DNA of 64,000 nt from Chionoecetes opilio (GCA_016584305.1 JACEEZ010019858.1:123501-187500); one strand, 5' to 3'; positions 45,745-57,319 are shown, counted from the first letter of the stretch. The notes: a model not told the origin generated them from the letters alone. Program-made: numbers and translations.

Positions 45745-48700
45745 ATTATTTTTTTTACATCACAAAGGACTGGCCAAGGGGAAAAAGAGAAGCAACAAAA
45801 TGCCTGCTTAGTTGCCAGCCATATAAAGAAGACAGTAAGAGGATATATAAAAGGGGGGTGGGTCCGTGAAGAAATTTAAGTCATAAGGTGGAATAATAGA
45901 AACGGGAAGAAAGTTCCAGAGTTTACCAATGACGGGGATGAAAGAGTAAAGATACTGATTAACCCTTGCAATAGGAAGATGGACAGAATAGGGGTGAGAA
46001 TGAGTAGAAAGTATTGTGCAGCGAGGCCGCGGGAGGGGGGGAGGCATGCAGTTAGCAAATTCAGAAGAGCAGTGAGCATGAAAATAACGGTAGAAGATAG
46101 CAAGAGAAGCAACATTGCGGCGGTGGTTTAAGATTGAAGACAATCGGTCAGAGGAGAGGAGTTGATGAGACGAAAAGCTTTTGACTCAACCCTGTTTAGG
46201 AGAGCTGTATGAGTGGATCCTCCCCAAACATGTGAGACATACTCCATACATGGGCGGATAAGGCCCCTATACAGAGCAAGCAATTGGGAGGGAGAAAAAA
46301 ATGGTCGCAGATGCCACAGGACACCTAACTTCATAGAAGCTGTTTTAGCAAAAGATGAAATGTGAGATTTTCAGTTCAAATTTTTAGTAAAGGATAGTCC
46401 AAGAATGTTCATTGTAGAAGAAGGAGATAGTTGAGTGTCATTGAAGAAGAGGGGATAGTTATCTGGTAGGTTTTGTCGAGTAGATAGGTGAAGAAATTGG
46501 GTTTTTGAGGCATTGAACAAAACAAGGTTTGCTTTGCCCCGATCAGAAATTATAGAAAGATCAGAAGTTAGGCGCTCGGTGGCATCTCTCCGTAAAACAC
46601 TTAGTTCCTGTTGAGTTGGACGTCATAATGAACAACGTTGAAAAATGCAGGGTAGAATCATCAGCGTAGGAGTGGATAGGGCTTTGAGTTAGACTTAGAA
46701 GATCATTAATGAATAATAGAAAGAGAGTGTGTGATAGGACGGTTAGAAAGGAAACTTAAGATGAAGGTGCAGAGAAAGGGATAGAAACCAAATGAGGGTA
46801 GTCTACAAATTTAAGTATTGTGCCAGGCTCTATCAAAAGCTTTTGATATGTCAAAAGGCCACAGCAAAAGTTTCACCTAAACCCCTAAAGGAGGATGACC
46901 AAGATTCAGTTAGGAAAACTAGAAGTTAGGCAGTAGATCGCCCTTTATGGAAACCGTACTGATGATCAGATAGAAGATTGTGAACATGTAGATTGTCAGG
47001 GCTGAGGTGGTTATCTATTAATATTACCAAACTTAAGAAATGGGGGGGAAGAAAAATCGTAGAAGTATGATTACCCCGAATATATTTACACACACACACA
47101 AAATCAAGAACTGGCTAGCCGCCAATTATCAGGGACCAAACAACTACTGCAATGATGAGCAAGGGTAATGTCACCCTAAGAACTCCCTGGAACGCTGCCT
47201 GTAGAGAAGGTGAATTGCAGCAGCAATCTTCAGCACCGTAGAATACCACTTCAGACAAGGGGAGCGTTGAATGGTGAGCTGGACAGTGAAGGGCCGTCAG
47301 GTAGAGAGCCTAATTCTCCAGCGAGGGCCTTCAGGGGTTGAGAACAGCAGCAAGGTAGTGGAAAGGTGTTGTCAGCGTGGAGAGCTATGGCTGTCTGCCT
47401 AGCCGTGGATGGCGAGGCTCCGTCATAACAATGGGTAGAGTACCCCCTTACCCAGTACCCCCTTACCCCGGGGCACGGGGCTGGAAGTGTTGACGTGGAT
47501 AGTCGGGTAACTGTGCTTGAAGCCTCGAAGCATGCCGCTTGGTGAAGTGAAAGTGGTAATCACCGTTACCGTAATGAGGGAGGTGTAGGTCAGGTGTAGT
47601 TCCTCACATAGATGCTTAAGAATCTTATTATTTAGTATAGATTCAAAAGCTTTAGAAAGGCAGGAAGTCAAAGCTATAGGACGGTAGTTTGAAGGATTAG
47701 AACGGTCATCCTTCTTAGGAACAGGTTGAATGTGAACAAACTTCCAGCAAGAAGGAAAGGTGGAAGTAGATAGACAAAGATAGAAAAGTTTGACCAGGCA
47801 GAGTGCAAACACAATTTTTGAGAACAATAGGAGGGATTCTGTCAGAACTGTATGCCTTCCGAGGGTCTAGGCCAGAAAAGGCAAAAAAAACATCATTACG
47901 AAGGATCTTAATGACAGGCATAACATAGTCAGGGGATGGAGGAGAAGGAGGAATAAGCCCTTCATCAACCAGAGTGGAACTTGTAGCAAATGTTTGAGCA
48001 AAGAGTTCAGCTTTAGAAGTAGATGAGACAGCTGTGGAGCCATCTGGGTGAAGCATAGGAGGGAAAGATGAAGAAGAAAATATTGTTAGAGATGATTTTA
48101 GCTAGATGCCAGAAGTCACGAGAGAAGCTTGATTTAGAAAGATTTTGACATTTTCTATGAATGAAGGAGATTTTTGTAAGTTGAAGAAAAGATTTGGTAT
48201 GATTACGGGCAGAAATATAAAGGCCATGTGTTTCAGGAGATGGATGGTTACGGTACCGTCTGTGAGCCGCCTCTCTATCTTGGACAGCATGAGAACAAGC
48301 AGAGTTAAACCAAGGTTGATGGGCTTTAGGATTAGAGAAAGTGTGTGGAAATATGGCTCCAAGCCAGAAACGTTATTTGCCTCAGTTATGTGCTTTGCAC
48401 AAAGAGATGAATCTCTGACATGCAAGCAATAATCATCCCATGAAAAATCAGAATAGTATTGCCTTAGGTACTCCTACTTAGCTGAGTTGAAATGCCAGAA
48501 GCACCTCTTTTTAGGTGGGTCCCGGGGCGACACTGGAGCCATAGGACAGGCTACAGGAATAACATTGTAATCGGAAGAACCCAACGGAGAGAATAGTTTC
48601 ACAGAGTAAGCAAAAGAGTTAGAAGTTAGGAAAAGATCAAGAATGTTGGGCATGTCTCCAAGCTGGTCAGGAATACAGGTAGGGTGCTGCACTAGCTGCT

Positions 48701-49265
48701 CTAGGCCATGGAGGATAGAAAAGTTGTAGGCTTGTTCACCAGGTTGGTCAGTGAAAGACGATGATAATAGGCAAAGCTTGTTGGTGAACATTGAAATAGC
48801 CAGGAATGGAAATTTCTGAAAAAGTAAAATGAGATGTGATGTGCTCCAATTTTGATGTTAAATAGTCGAAGAATTTTACATAATCTAAGGAGTAAGGTGA
48901 GAGATAAACAGCATAGATAAATTTAGTAGGAGAGTGACATTGAAGTCAAAGCCGTGGGCACCGTGGGCACAAGAATAAGTGATGCCGTTGCGTACAGCCA
49001 GCTTTGGATTGAAAATGAGAATGGAGAGAGTAAGAGGGAACAGAAAAGGAACTGCTGTCAGTGCTCACAGACACCTGGGTTTTGGTGAGGAAAAGAAAAT
49101 GAGGTTCAGGTCTGATCAATTTCACGGTAACGACTCAAGGTGTCTTGATACTTCCTCTAACTTTCCCACTTTAAACTTCTGCAACATTCGCAGTCTTAGG
49201 TTTGACTTCAAATCTGTGGGACATCACCTCTCCTTCTCTGAACCTCATTTTCTTATATCAACTCG
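45745..49265 (-). pseudogene. Near-full-length LINE, interrupted by a solo LTR and 5'-inverted
   Basis: Minus strand from 5-prime: endonuclease C-terminal part ([33 protein letters not shown]) ending near 48480. Then SVSSTSKAELFAQTFA, DPRKAYSSDRIPPIVLKN, FVHIQPVPKKDDRSNPSNYR and PIALTSCLSKAFESI (RT). After the solo LTR at 46994-47608 come LYRGLIRPCMEYVSHVWGGS and NSSPLTDCLQSL, with the 3-prime end at about 45745 carrying an A-rich tail. The endonuclease start (LNFCNIRSLRFDFKSVGHHL) lies at 49140-49265 on the opposite strand. The remains suggest a Jockey/CR1-group LINE. Many frameshifts make it inactive. Confidence 0.88.
46994..47608. mobile_element. Solo LTR, 615 bp, with exact 5-bp duplication
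   Basis: Starts TGTCAGGGCTGAGGTGG, ends GTAGTTCCTCACA; flanked by TAGAT at 46989-46993 and 47609-47613. Homologous to 38487-39083. It disrupts the RT coding region of the LINE. Confidence 0.92.
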
Positions 49266-49289
49266 TACCATAGGTATCATATTGTACTG

Positions 49290-49862
49290 CAGTAAAACCC
49301 CTAGTAACCGGCACCCGCTTGCATTCAGAGGTTTGGATACTTGGGGTATATTCCTGAATGTAAGAAAATAATAAATAAATAAATGTATATCCCCATGTTG
49401 TTGTTGTTGTTGTTGAAGGCCAGTGATGTCAAAATCAGTAATATTCGCCCTGGTGTACACCTGTGAATCGATCACAGTTGCAAGAGTTCATTAGTCTTCC
49501 TCAGGAAGGCACAGGTGATGAGGCGGATGTCGTTGGGGCGATGTGATGGGCAGCAAAAATTCCCCATGTAATTTCATTCAGCCAAACAGGTTTACACAGG
49601 TACTGTACACTCAGAAATGCATTTCCTGACTGCAAATATGTATGTATGTACTTAATGGAGGCTGTTGTGGATGTTGCGAAACATAAACAGCCGGGCGGCG
49701 AGGGTATTCCAAATTGTACGTAGGTCGGGTTTTCGTAATCATTTTTTTATTTTCTTGGATTTTTTTTAATCTTTTTGTTATTTTTTTCTTGCCGGCCAGA
49801 TTTTTGCCGAATACTTAGGGTTTCCGGAAACATGGGGACCGGATAGTTGAGATTTTATTCTA
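49290..49862. mobile_element. Possible degenerate MITE
   Basis: The left CAGTAAAACCCCTAGTAACC and the complement of the right end (TAGAATAAAATCTCAACTAT then CCGG) are loosely inverted. A (TTG)n lies at 49398. GAAGGCACAGGTGATGAGGC at 49503 matches the interior of the MITE at 21530. The target duplication is unclear. Confidence 0.5.
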
Positions 49863-50153
49863 TATGGATATATACAGTCGGCGCAAAAAAACTTAGGACG
49901 CCAAAAAACCTAGGACGGGAATAACGTTCTTAGCTGTTTTGACAATTTAGGTGGGAGCGATTGAATTTTCATACATTCTTTGTATATCTGGCAGTGCGTT
50001 AGGGTGTCTGCTGTAGATTTCTCGCTGCTGCCCACTCTGTATCTTCCAAGTCATCATAGGAAGCGGTTGTTGTGTTTGGTTCTCCTCCAACCTTCCTACA
50101 CCCACATTCGCCCCTCCATTTTCTACCGCCTCCTCCAGGTCTACTAAAGCATT

Positions 50154-50399
50154 ATGCCGGACAAATCTATATCCATTGTGAAGAAGACACATATAGTAAC
50201 CTTGTATCGAAGTGGGAAAACAATTGGCCAGATAGCGAGGGAGATGTGTGTTTTCAAACATACCGTCTCGGTGTGGTGCAGGCGGGCGCTAGATGGTGAG
50301 TTAGCGACTGTTTTGGCGTGGAAAGAAGGGTCAGGGCTACCAAGAAAAGCTTTAAAGAAGACTGATCAACTGCTCAAAAGGATTGTTGATGTCAATAAT
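50154..50399 (+). pseudogene. Tc1-type transposase N-terminal HTH (left arm)
   Basis: Reads MPDKSISIVKKTHIVTLYRS, GKTIGQIAREMCVFKHTVSV, WCRRALDGELATV. The pattern IVxLYxxGKTIxQIAxxxxxSxxTVxxWxRR is the paired-type DNA-binding domain that recognises Tc1 inverted repeats. The frame runs on through the hairpin loop and stops in the other arm; no catalytic domain follows. Such a short protein could at most bind DNA. Confidence 0.88.
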
Positions 50400-50441
50400 A
50401 ATTTTGAGCAGTTGATCAGTCTTCTTTGAAGTTTTTCTTGG

Positions 50442-50627
50442 TCACCTTGACCCTTTTTTCCACGCCAAAACAGTCTCTAACTCACCATCTTGCGCCTGCC
50501 TGCACCACACCGAGACGGTATGTTTGGAAACACACATCTCCCTCGCTATCTGGCCAATTGTTTTCCCACTTCGATACAAGGTTACTATATGTGTCTTCTT
50601 CACAATGGATAGAGATTTGCCCGACAT
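50442..50627 (-). pseudogene. Tc1-type transposase N-terminal HTH (right arm, inverted)
   Basis: Inverted copy of the left-arm domain: SLSIVKKTHIVTLYRSGKTI, QIAREMCVSKHTVSVWCRQA. A few residues differ (FKHT/SKHT, RRAL/RQAQ), so the arms have diverged slightly. It ends at TGA after AWKKGSR. Confidence 0.87.
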
Positions 50628-51112
50628 AATGGGTCAGTAGACCTGTAGGAGTCAGTAGAAAATGGAGGGGCGAATGGGGGTGTAGGAAGGTCCGAGAACC
50701 AAACACAACAACCTCTTCCTATGATGATTTGGAAGACACAGAGCGGGCAGCAGCGAGGAATCTACAGCAGACACCCTAACGCACTGCCTACAATAAAAGT
50801 AAAAAAAATTCAATCGCTCCCACCGAAATAGTCAAAACAGCTAAGGACGTTATTCCCGCCCTAAATTTTTTGGCGTCCTAAGTTTTTTTGGGCCGACTGT
50901 AGATTGATAGCTGGCAGATCAATGTTGGGTGTCTGAGCCAATGCTGAATGGGTTGGTTTGAATGCTTGAAATGTTTAAGTTAGTGGTTTTTAAACTGGGT
51001 TTCATAAGAGATGGCTTCTGGTATCGGTATATTCTCCCCATATTTGCATCTTTTTTAATGCTTATGATTCTTTAAACTATCTATCAGCCATAATTGCTGG
51101 TCATTCCCTTTA

Positions 51113-51603
51113 CCGTAGATAACACTATAGTCGCCACCTGCACTAATGTCGCCAGGCGCCATATATTACAAATTATAGCTTCACTACTGATTTGTATGTG
51201 CCACTGAAGATGATACACAGTAGTTTATATCATGACTGTATAATCTACCCTGTTTCAGTGTTGTTTAATTTTTTGTATCTGCAAATATAAACTCTCAAAT
51301 TTCACTAATCGTTTTTTTTTCGCGCGACGACAGACAGCAGCTCATCACCTTTCAGGCGAGAGGACATAAACACTAGCTGGCGATCTTAGAGTAGCCGTTA
51401 CCAAGGTTGCCACTGGGCTGATATTTTGGTAATTTATTCATTTATAACCATAATATGACACAGATGAAAACACAAAATGACACAGACTCTCCAGATATGC
51501 CCTTTTAACTTTCCAGAAATCATGGATGTAGAAATGTAAGTATGAACGCCACCAAACGTCTGTAAATAGAAAAAAAACATTGCCCTGGCGACTTTATCTA
51601 CGG
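51113..51603. mobile_element. TA-flanked MITE, CCGTAGATAA family, 491 bp
   Basis: Left CCGTAGATAA...AGTCGCCA, right TGGCGACTTTATCTACGG; TA at 51111-51112 and 51604-51605. No coding. Confidence 0.82.
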
Positions 51604-51902
51604 TAGAAAACCTTTCCACAAGGAGGGTCATGTCAAAATAATATTTAGATGATCTTCTCAACCATAAACTGCGTACATAGATTTTATTGTCCTTGCATTC
51701 CTTTCTGGCTTTCTTTTTCAAAAGTTTTCTTATTGAAAGTCTTTCCACCATGCCCACTTTACTGTAATTAATTACTTCTGCAAATTTGTTCTTCTCAATT
51801 TTTCTAAGTTATCACATGTCCATTTTTTTTATATTATAGTTGTAATATGTACCAAGATCCTGACAAGACATATCTGTAATGGTTTGCTTTTTTTTATTAC
51901 AG

Positions 51903-51975
51903 ATTTTCAGTACTTGGACTACTAGCCATGATTTTGTGTTGGGGCTTAACTTCGCTGTATTTAGTGACTTCAGTA
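51903..51975 (+). CDS. tty: Tweety-family exon e: membrane segment 4
   Basis: Acceptor TTTTTTATTACAG, donor GTGAGT; 73 bp, phase 2 in, phase 0 out. It encodes FSVLGLLAMILCWGLTSLYL followed by VTSV, a full membrane helix. FSVLGLL is close to the FSVLGxL start of the fourth TTYH segment. It joins exon d across 23 kb with the split Thr codon restored. The following intron is only 157 bp. Confidence 0.93.
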
Positions 51976-52132
51976 GTGAGTATATGTTGACAAACTTATT
52001 GGTTTAACATCTGAATTTTATGTTTAGATCTTTCGGAACTGAATAAACTGTGACATTAGTACGATTTAAGGATTTGTGTTTATTAAGAACAAGATAAGGG
52101 AAATTTATCATACTTATCGAAACATTTTTCAG

Positions 52133-52351
52133 GCTCTGTCAGACTGGTGCATGGACCCCAATCCTTTCCTAGAGGAAAAACTTGGCAAGCTGGTATCAGA
52201 GAAGGTACCAGCTTACTACCTTCGCTGCGATCCAATCCAACCTTCTCCCTTTACCCGCTATCTCACCCATGCCCAGAAAGCTGCTAATATTGTACTCACC
52301 TCCCTCAACAAAGTCACCCGTATTGCTGATGCTCACTATGAGCCTAAGCTT
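52133..52351 (+). CDS. tty: Tweety-family exon f: second extracellular region
   Basis: Acceptor CATTTTTCAG, donor GTAAGT; 219 bp, phase 0 to 0. It begins ALSDWCMDPNPFLEEKLGKL, matching the (A/L)SDFC...P pattern after membrane segment 4. It continues VPAYYLRCDPIQPSPFTRYL, then helices TLTHAQKAAN-type and LTSLNKVTRIADAHYEPKL. The two Cys (in DWC and LRC) are positioned like the conserved extracellular disulphide Cys of TTYH proteins; pairing is inferred. Confidence 0.93.
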
Positions 52352-52499
52352 GTAAGTGATATTTATACAACATTTTTTATGTATGTTAATTATTTAGTCT
52401 AGTCGCCAGAAGGCTTATCGTGCACCCTCTGGAAATATACTTCTAACTGGCATTTTTAGATAGAAAAATATCCGTAGAAAACGATAAGGTATGTTAACA

Positions 52500-53920
52500 C
52501 TTCAACAAAAATGTCCCATGTACCCTTTGGGGGCTCACGAACTGCCCCGGGTGGGGCTCTCGGAGGCTCCAGCAAAGGATGCACCCAAACACTGACACTG
52601 GTTGAATTGTTGAAGGAATTGGAGGAGAGAAAAGCAATAGGACCAGACGGAGTGTCGGGTTATGTTTTAAAAGAGTGGAGAAAGCAGTTGGTTGAACCAG
52701 TATATGATATAATAAAGTGCTCATTAACAACAGGGAAAGTGCTAAAGGAGTGGAAGAGAGCAGACAGTGCCAATATATAAAAATGGGAAGAAGGATGAAC
52801 CACTAAATTATAGACCAGTGTCATTAACTAGCACAGTATGCAAGATATGTGAGAAAATAATAAAGAAGCAATGGACAAAATATTTGGAAAATTAAGGCAT
52901 AATAACAGACCGCCAGTATGGTTTTAGGAAAATGAGATCATGTGTGACCAACTTACTAAGAATTTACTCAAGAATAATTGATACAACATAAGAAAGAGAT
53001 GGGTGGGCAGATTGTGTATATCTAGATCTTAAAAAGGCATTTGATAAAGTTCCACATGAGGCTACTTTGGAAATTGGAAAATATAGGAGGAATCAAAGGG
53101 GTGATCAAAACCTGGATGGAAAGTTATCTGAGAGGAAGAGAAATGAGAACAGTAGTAAAGGAGGAAAAATCTGAATGGAGAAAGGTATTTAGTGGGGTAC
53201 CACAAGGATCAGTGTTGGCACCAATAATGTTCACGATTTACATCAATGACATGACTGAGGAAATAAAAAGTTTTATTAGTCTATAAAATTTTGCAAATGA
53301 TGCAAAACTATTAAGCAAAATAAAAAGCTATAAAGATTGTGAAACACTACAAAATGACCTGAACAAGATCTACGAATGGAGCAGAAGATGGGAAATGGAG
53401 TTTAATGTGAATAGGTGTCATGTGATGGAATTTAGAAAAAGTGAAGAGATAAATGACCATATAAAATGAGAAATGGAGTAATTGCAAAGGTTCATGAAGA
53501 AAAGGACCTGGGAGTGATAATGCAGAATAACCTACGAAACATATAAATAAATAATTTGAAGATACATAGAGGATGTTAAAGAATATTAGAGTGGCATTTC
53601 ATTACATGGACAAAAATATGATGAGAAACTACATTAGATTACTACAATGATCCGACCAGAAACGGAATATGCTGCCATTGTATGGTCCCCATATAAAAAG
53701 AAGCATGTGAAAAAGTTGGAAACAGATACAGGATACAGAGAATGGCAACAAAGATGGTATCAAAGCTAGAAAAACTTTTATGAGGAAAGGTTGAAGGAAA
53801 TATAGTTACCGATGAAGTGATGTTGTTGAAATATAGTACCGATGGAGATGAGGCTGTATAGTTGTAGAAGTGTACAAACCGAGTGCCATGTAGCACAAGA
53901 ATGCCATATGACACAGCATA
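52500..53920 (+). pseudogene. LINE reverse transcriptase, degenerate
   Basis: Reads in order ELEERKAIGPDGVSGYVLKE, NYRPVSLTSTVCKICEKIIK, DCVYLDLKKAFDKVPH, GVPQGSVLAPIMFTIYINDM, then FANDAKLLSKI where FADD is expected, then CETLQNDLNKIYEWSRRWEM. This is the RT domain of a LINE, with frameshifts and stops (an early TAA in the 52900 region, and TAA at 53283). The first catalytic Asp pair has become ND. Related to 16676-17205. C-terminal pieces continue to about 53920, and a 170-bp part (53600-53770) is repeated at 55919-56070. Confidence 0.87.
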
Positions 53921-54142
53921 TTAGAGACCAATACCAGTTTTCCAGATTGGACGAGCTGATGTCAGATCACTTCATATCCAAGGTCACGTGTGAGATAATT
54001 CACAAGATTTAGGGTACCTATCATTGATTTGAAAATTATGTATTGGGCTGCATATTATCCATTACTATATGTAAGTTAAATTCCATGCTGTAGTAAATAT
54101 ATTATTTCTAACTAATTATTTTGAATCGTGTAATCTATTGGT

Positions 54143-55918
54143 TTGATGACTGGTCTTTACTCTGGGACTGAGAGTGCTGTGAAGTGTGGGAGAGGTGTAT
54201 CCAGCTTCTTTCCTGTGAATACAGGAGTGAGGCAAGGGTGCGTCCTTGTCCCATCACTTTTCAACACTTGTATGGACTGGGTATTGGGCAAAGTTGTAGA
54301 TCAAAGTGATTGTGGAGCATCCGTCGGCAACACCAAGATCACTGATCTTGTTTTTGCCGATGATGCAGTAATCTTTGCTGAGTCGCTGGAGGTCCTGGTG
54401 ATGGCTCTCAAGGCGCTGCAGGAGGAGGCAAAGCCTTTGGGACTTGAGGTCTCCTGGCTCAAGACCAAGGTCCAGGTGTTTGGAGGCTTCCTAGATGAAA
54501 CAGTACAGTCTGTTCATGCATGCGGCGAGGACATTGAGATCTTGGAAAGTTTTACATACCTTGGTAGCGCAGTCCATAATGAAATTGGTGGGTCACGTCA
54601 AGAACTCTTACGGAGGATTGGCATAGCCCACGGTGTTATGGACTCGCTCAGCATGAGTATTTGGCATTGTCGGTACCTGTGCAGGAGGACAAAAATCCGG
54701 TTCTTCAAGTCACTTGTGATCCCTGCCTTACTCTATGGTTGTGAGACATGGACACTAAAATAGCGACTTGAAGAGGCGAATCGATGCCTTTGGTAATAAG
54801 TGTCTTCGCAGAATCATGGGGTATCGCTGGCATGGTTACCGTATTTTATGGCTTATAAGACGCTGCATCTTGGAAGACGCACCCTGATTTTGGAAGGAAA
54901 TTTCTAAGAATTTTTTTTTTTCTACCAATAGGAAGCATGTAGTAAAATCTACTGACTTTCTCGGTAGGCGGTGGTCTGAAGTGTCTTTCTGCTGCTTCTG
55001 TTCCCATGTTCTTTGGCGTATTGTACAGCTTCTAGCTTGTAGGTGATAATATCCAGGACTGAAAAGAGCTTGTGATACGTGTGACAGCCTGGTAAATGGT
55101 AACAACAACAATCAACACTAGCAGACAATAGTTGGCGCTGTTGGAATGGACTCAGACATCAGGTGGTCAGTGCGGAGTCGATAGGGATTTAAAAAAAAAG
55201 GAGCTGGATATATTCATGGACGGGGAAAAGAGGTGGATGTAGGTGGTGTTAAGTAACAGGAACTACCACGTGTAGGTCTCTCGGCCATATGTGGCTTCCT
55301 TATTTTCTTATGTTCTTATGTTGCCAATCTGCCGAGGCAGAAAAGTTCCCGCCAGTACCATAGTAAACATCACGGGGTGAGGACAAATCAGTTGATTTGA
55401 ATGTCTTATAGTATTTGAAATACTCTTAACAGGAAAGTACTGAGGTTACATCATACAAGAGGCTGAATTGAATAGCTACCTAAGCTAACCTCCTATAACA
55501 TTCGTCTTGGAAGACGCATGAGTATTTTTCAGGTAATTTTTTAGGGGAAAAAGTGCATCTTATAAGCCGTAAAATACGGTACGTGTCAAATCAGCGATTT
55601 CACCGTAAAACTGAATTGAGGCCTATTACCTGCATAGTCTGTCAGCGCCAACTTCGGCTATATATGCATGTGGCACGCTACCCTGAAACCGATCCTTCCC
55701 ATCGGGTTGTATCTGTAAGAGACAATCTGGCGTGGAAGAGGCCAAGGGGGCGACCACAAGGCTCGTGGCTGGGGCAAGTTGATGTTTCCTGTCGAGAGTT
55801 GCTTGGTATGGGAAGGGAGCCTGCATGGGGACTCTCGCGTGGTGACCCCCGGGAGTGGCGTCGTAGGGTGGCCGAGGCGACGCGCCCCCGGGCGTATGCC
55901 CCCAATGATTGATTGATT
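54143..55918 (+). pseudogene. LINE ORF2 copy (plus), split by a TA-flanked MITE
   Basis: An open 206-codon block carries QGCVLVPSLFNTCMDWVLGK, LVFADDAVIFAES (catalytic FADD intact), EAKPLGLEVSWLKTKVQVFG, ESFTYLGSAVHN and LVIPALLYGCETWTLK. After the MITE 54839-55579 come QRFHRKTELRPITCIVCQRQ, PRGRPQGSWLGQVDVSCREL and TRPRAYAPND, then a (GATT)n-like tail at 55905-55918. Same family as 17254-19780. It is 5-prime truncated and inserted in an older LINE whose sequence resumes at 55919. Confidence 0.9.
54839..55579. mobile_element. TA-flanked MITE, CCGTATTTTATGGC/TATAAGACGC group
   Basis: Ends CCGTATTTTATGGCTTATAA and (complement) CCGTATTTTACGGCTTATAA, TA at 54837-54838 and 55580-55581. It holds a LINE 3-prime remnant at about 55180-55320 ending TTCTTATGTTCTTATG. 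Inserted in the C-terminal part of the LINE. Confidence 0.93.
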
Positions 55919-56110
55919 TTATTACATGGACAAAAATATGATGAGAAAGATAATTACTATAATGATTGACCAAAAATGGAATATGCTGCCATTGTATGAT
56001 CCCCATATAAAAAGAAGCATGTGAAAAAGTTGGAGAGGCTACAGAGAATGGCAACATAGATGGTACCAGAGCTAGAAGAACTTTCTTATGAGGAAATTAT
56101 TTCTTATGAG
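55919..56110 (+). pseudogene. LINE remnant repeated from 53600-53770
   Basis: TTACATGGACAAAAATATGA and GGAATATGCTGCCATTGTAT match the LINE just upstream of the inserted copy. The duplication brackets the 54143-55918 insertion. Confidence 0.8.
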
Positions 56111-56119
56111 GTCCAATGA

Positions 56120-56570
56120 TTTTCCTTCCTTGCAGCGCTCATCTCTCGCCTCACCTTCCATGCTGCCATGCCTGCACATCATCAAACCAAGATACTGAAG
56201 TTCCTGCACCCCTTCCAATTTGGTCTCATTCTGCTTAATTTCACATTTCTATGGACATTCAACTCTTACTCTATATGCTCTTTCAAAGTCTACTACTTCA
56301 CTTTTACTCCTTTCAAAAACCATCACCTTACTTTTGTTAACATTCACCCTCAACCTCCATCTTTTGCATACCAAACATATTTACAAGTTTCTGTAAGTCT
56401 CTCTCATTCTCCGCAATCAGAACTGTATCATCTGCAAAAATAATTGTATTCAACAGCCATTTGCTGCCGTTTACATACATTTCCACACTAACATCTTCAA
56501 CTTTTGCTTTTATCTCCTATTACACCATCCACGTATAGTTTAGATATCCATAAAAAAGTTGACTTAGTCT
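56120..56570 (-). pseudogene. LINE reverse transcriptase fragment (minus)
   Basis: The minus strand reads SKWLLNTIIFADDTVLIAEN then ERDLQKLVNMF, the FADD catalytic motif of a LINE RT, followed by degraded downstream sequence (KLSRMRPNWKGCRN). Both ends are truncated. Confidence 0.82.
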
Positions 56571-57018
56571 CGTAACTCAAGTATGGCTTATAACCCATTG
56601 GTCAATGATGAATGGTCAGCTGCATTAGGCCAAAGGACAAGTGATTGCCACACCCAAGTTCATTCAACTGATTTGTAAGACATCATTCATTTGAATTATT
56701 GTCTTAAGGAAGTGCCAGATAGACAATCAGTGCAATTGTTCCCATACAATCACCATGGCTTGGGATTTACAGAAAGTATTCAAAACAGCAGGATAGGTAG
56801 TTTACAACCTAATTCATTGGGACACTGAAGACATTCACTGATGAATGAGGAGGAGTTAGTGATGGTTTTCATATATATGAATGGTTGTGTGATGTCTAAA
56901 GGATTTATTTCTACATTGCGAAGTTTTCAGTAGAAAGACAAAACATGCTGTAAATGAGAAAACTATTTATCAGTATGTATCACCACATACATCAATCAAC
57001 TCTGAATTCTTTCCTCAG
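56571..57018. other. Intronic sequence upstream of exon g
   Basis: No elements recognised; ends in acceptor TTCTTTCCTCAG. Confidence 0.55.
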
Positions 57019-57158
57019 ATCCATCCTCGCCTGGATCACATAAGTGCATTTGTGAACCAGTCTCAACGGAGCTTAGCAGGGGTGTCTGCCCTGTTGGAGT
57101 GTCATACATTGCATCATCATTACAACACAGCTCTTGGTGCCACCTGTGACCAGGCAAT
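57019..57158 (+). CDS. tty: Tweety-family exon g: extracellular region before membrane segment 5
   Basis: Acceptor TTCTTTCCTCAG, donor GTAAGT; phase 0 in, phase 2 out. Encodes IHPRLDHISAFVNQSQRSLA then GVSALLECHTLHHHYNTALG and ATCDQA. It has a potential N-glycosylation site (NQS) and two Cys (LEC, ATC) that frame HHHYNTAL, as in the TTYH pattern xCxxxHxxYxxALxxxC just before the fifth membrane segment. The fifth segment and C-terminus are not found in the remaining 6.8 kb, so the gene continues beyond the window. Confidence 0.92.
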
Positions 57159-57319
57159 GTAAGTGATGCTTTGAGAATGAACAAAAAATAGGGCCGATAA
57201 AAGGTAGGGGAAGAACAGATCTCAAAACTTTTAGGAGGATAAAAAACACTTTTGGGAAGAAGTAAACAATATGAGAAGGGTAAGGGAGCAAACATCATGA
57301 TCCTGAGCACAAATGGAGA

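Larger units (their letters stand above)
49875..50899. mobile_element. Palindromic Tc1/mariner derivative with two inverted HTH domains
   Basis: Ends CAGTCGGCGCAAAAAAACTT and (complement) CAGTCGGCCCAAAAAAACTT with TA at 49873-49874 and 50900-50901. The whole element is an inverted repeat: about 505-bp arms with a loop of 22 bp at 50380-50401. Each arm encodes the N-terminal helix-turn-helix of a Tc1-like transposase. No catalytic DDE/D region exists on either arm. Confidence 0.94.
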
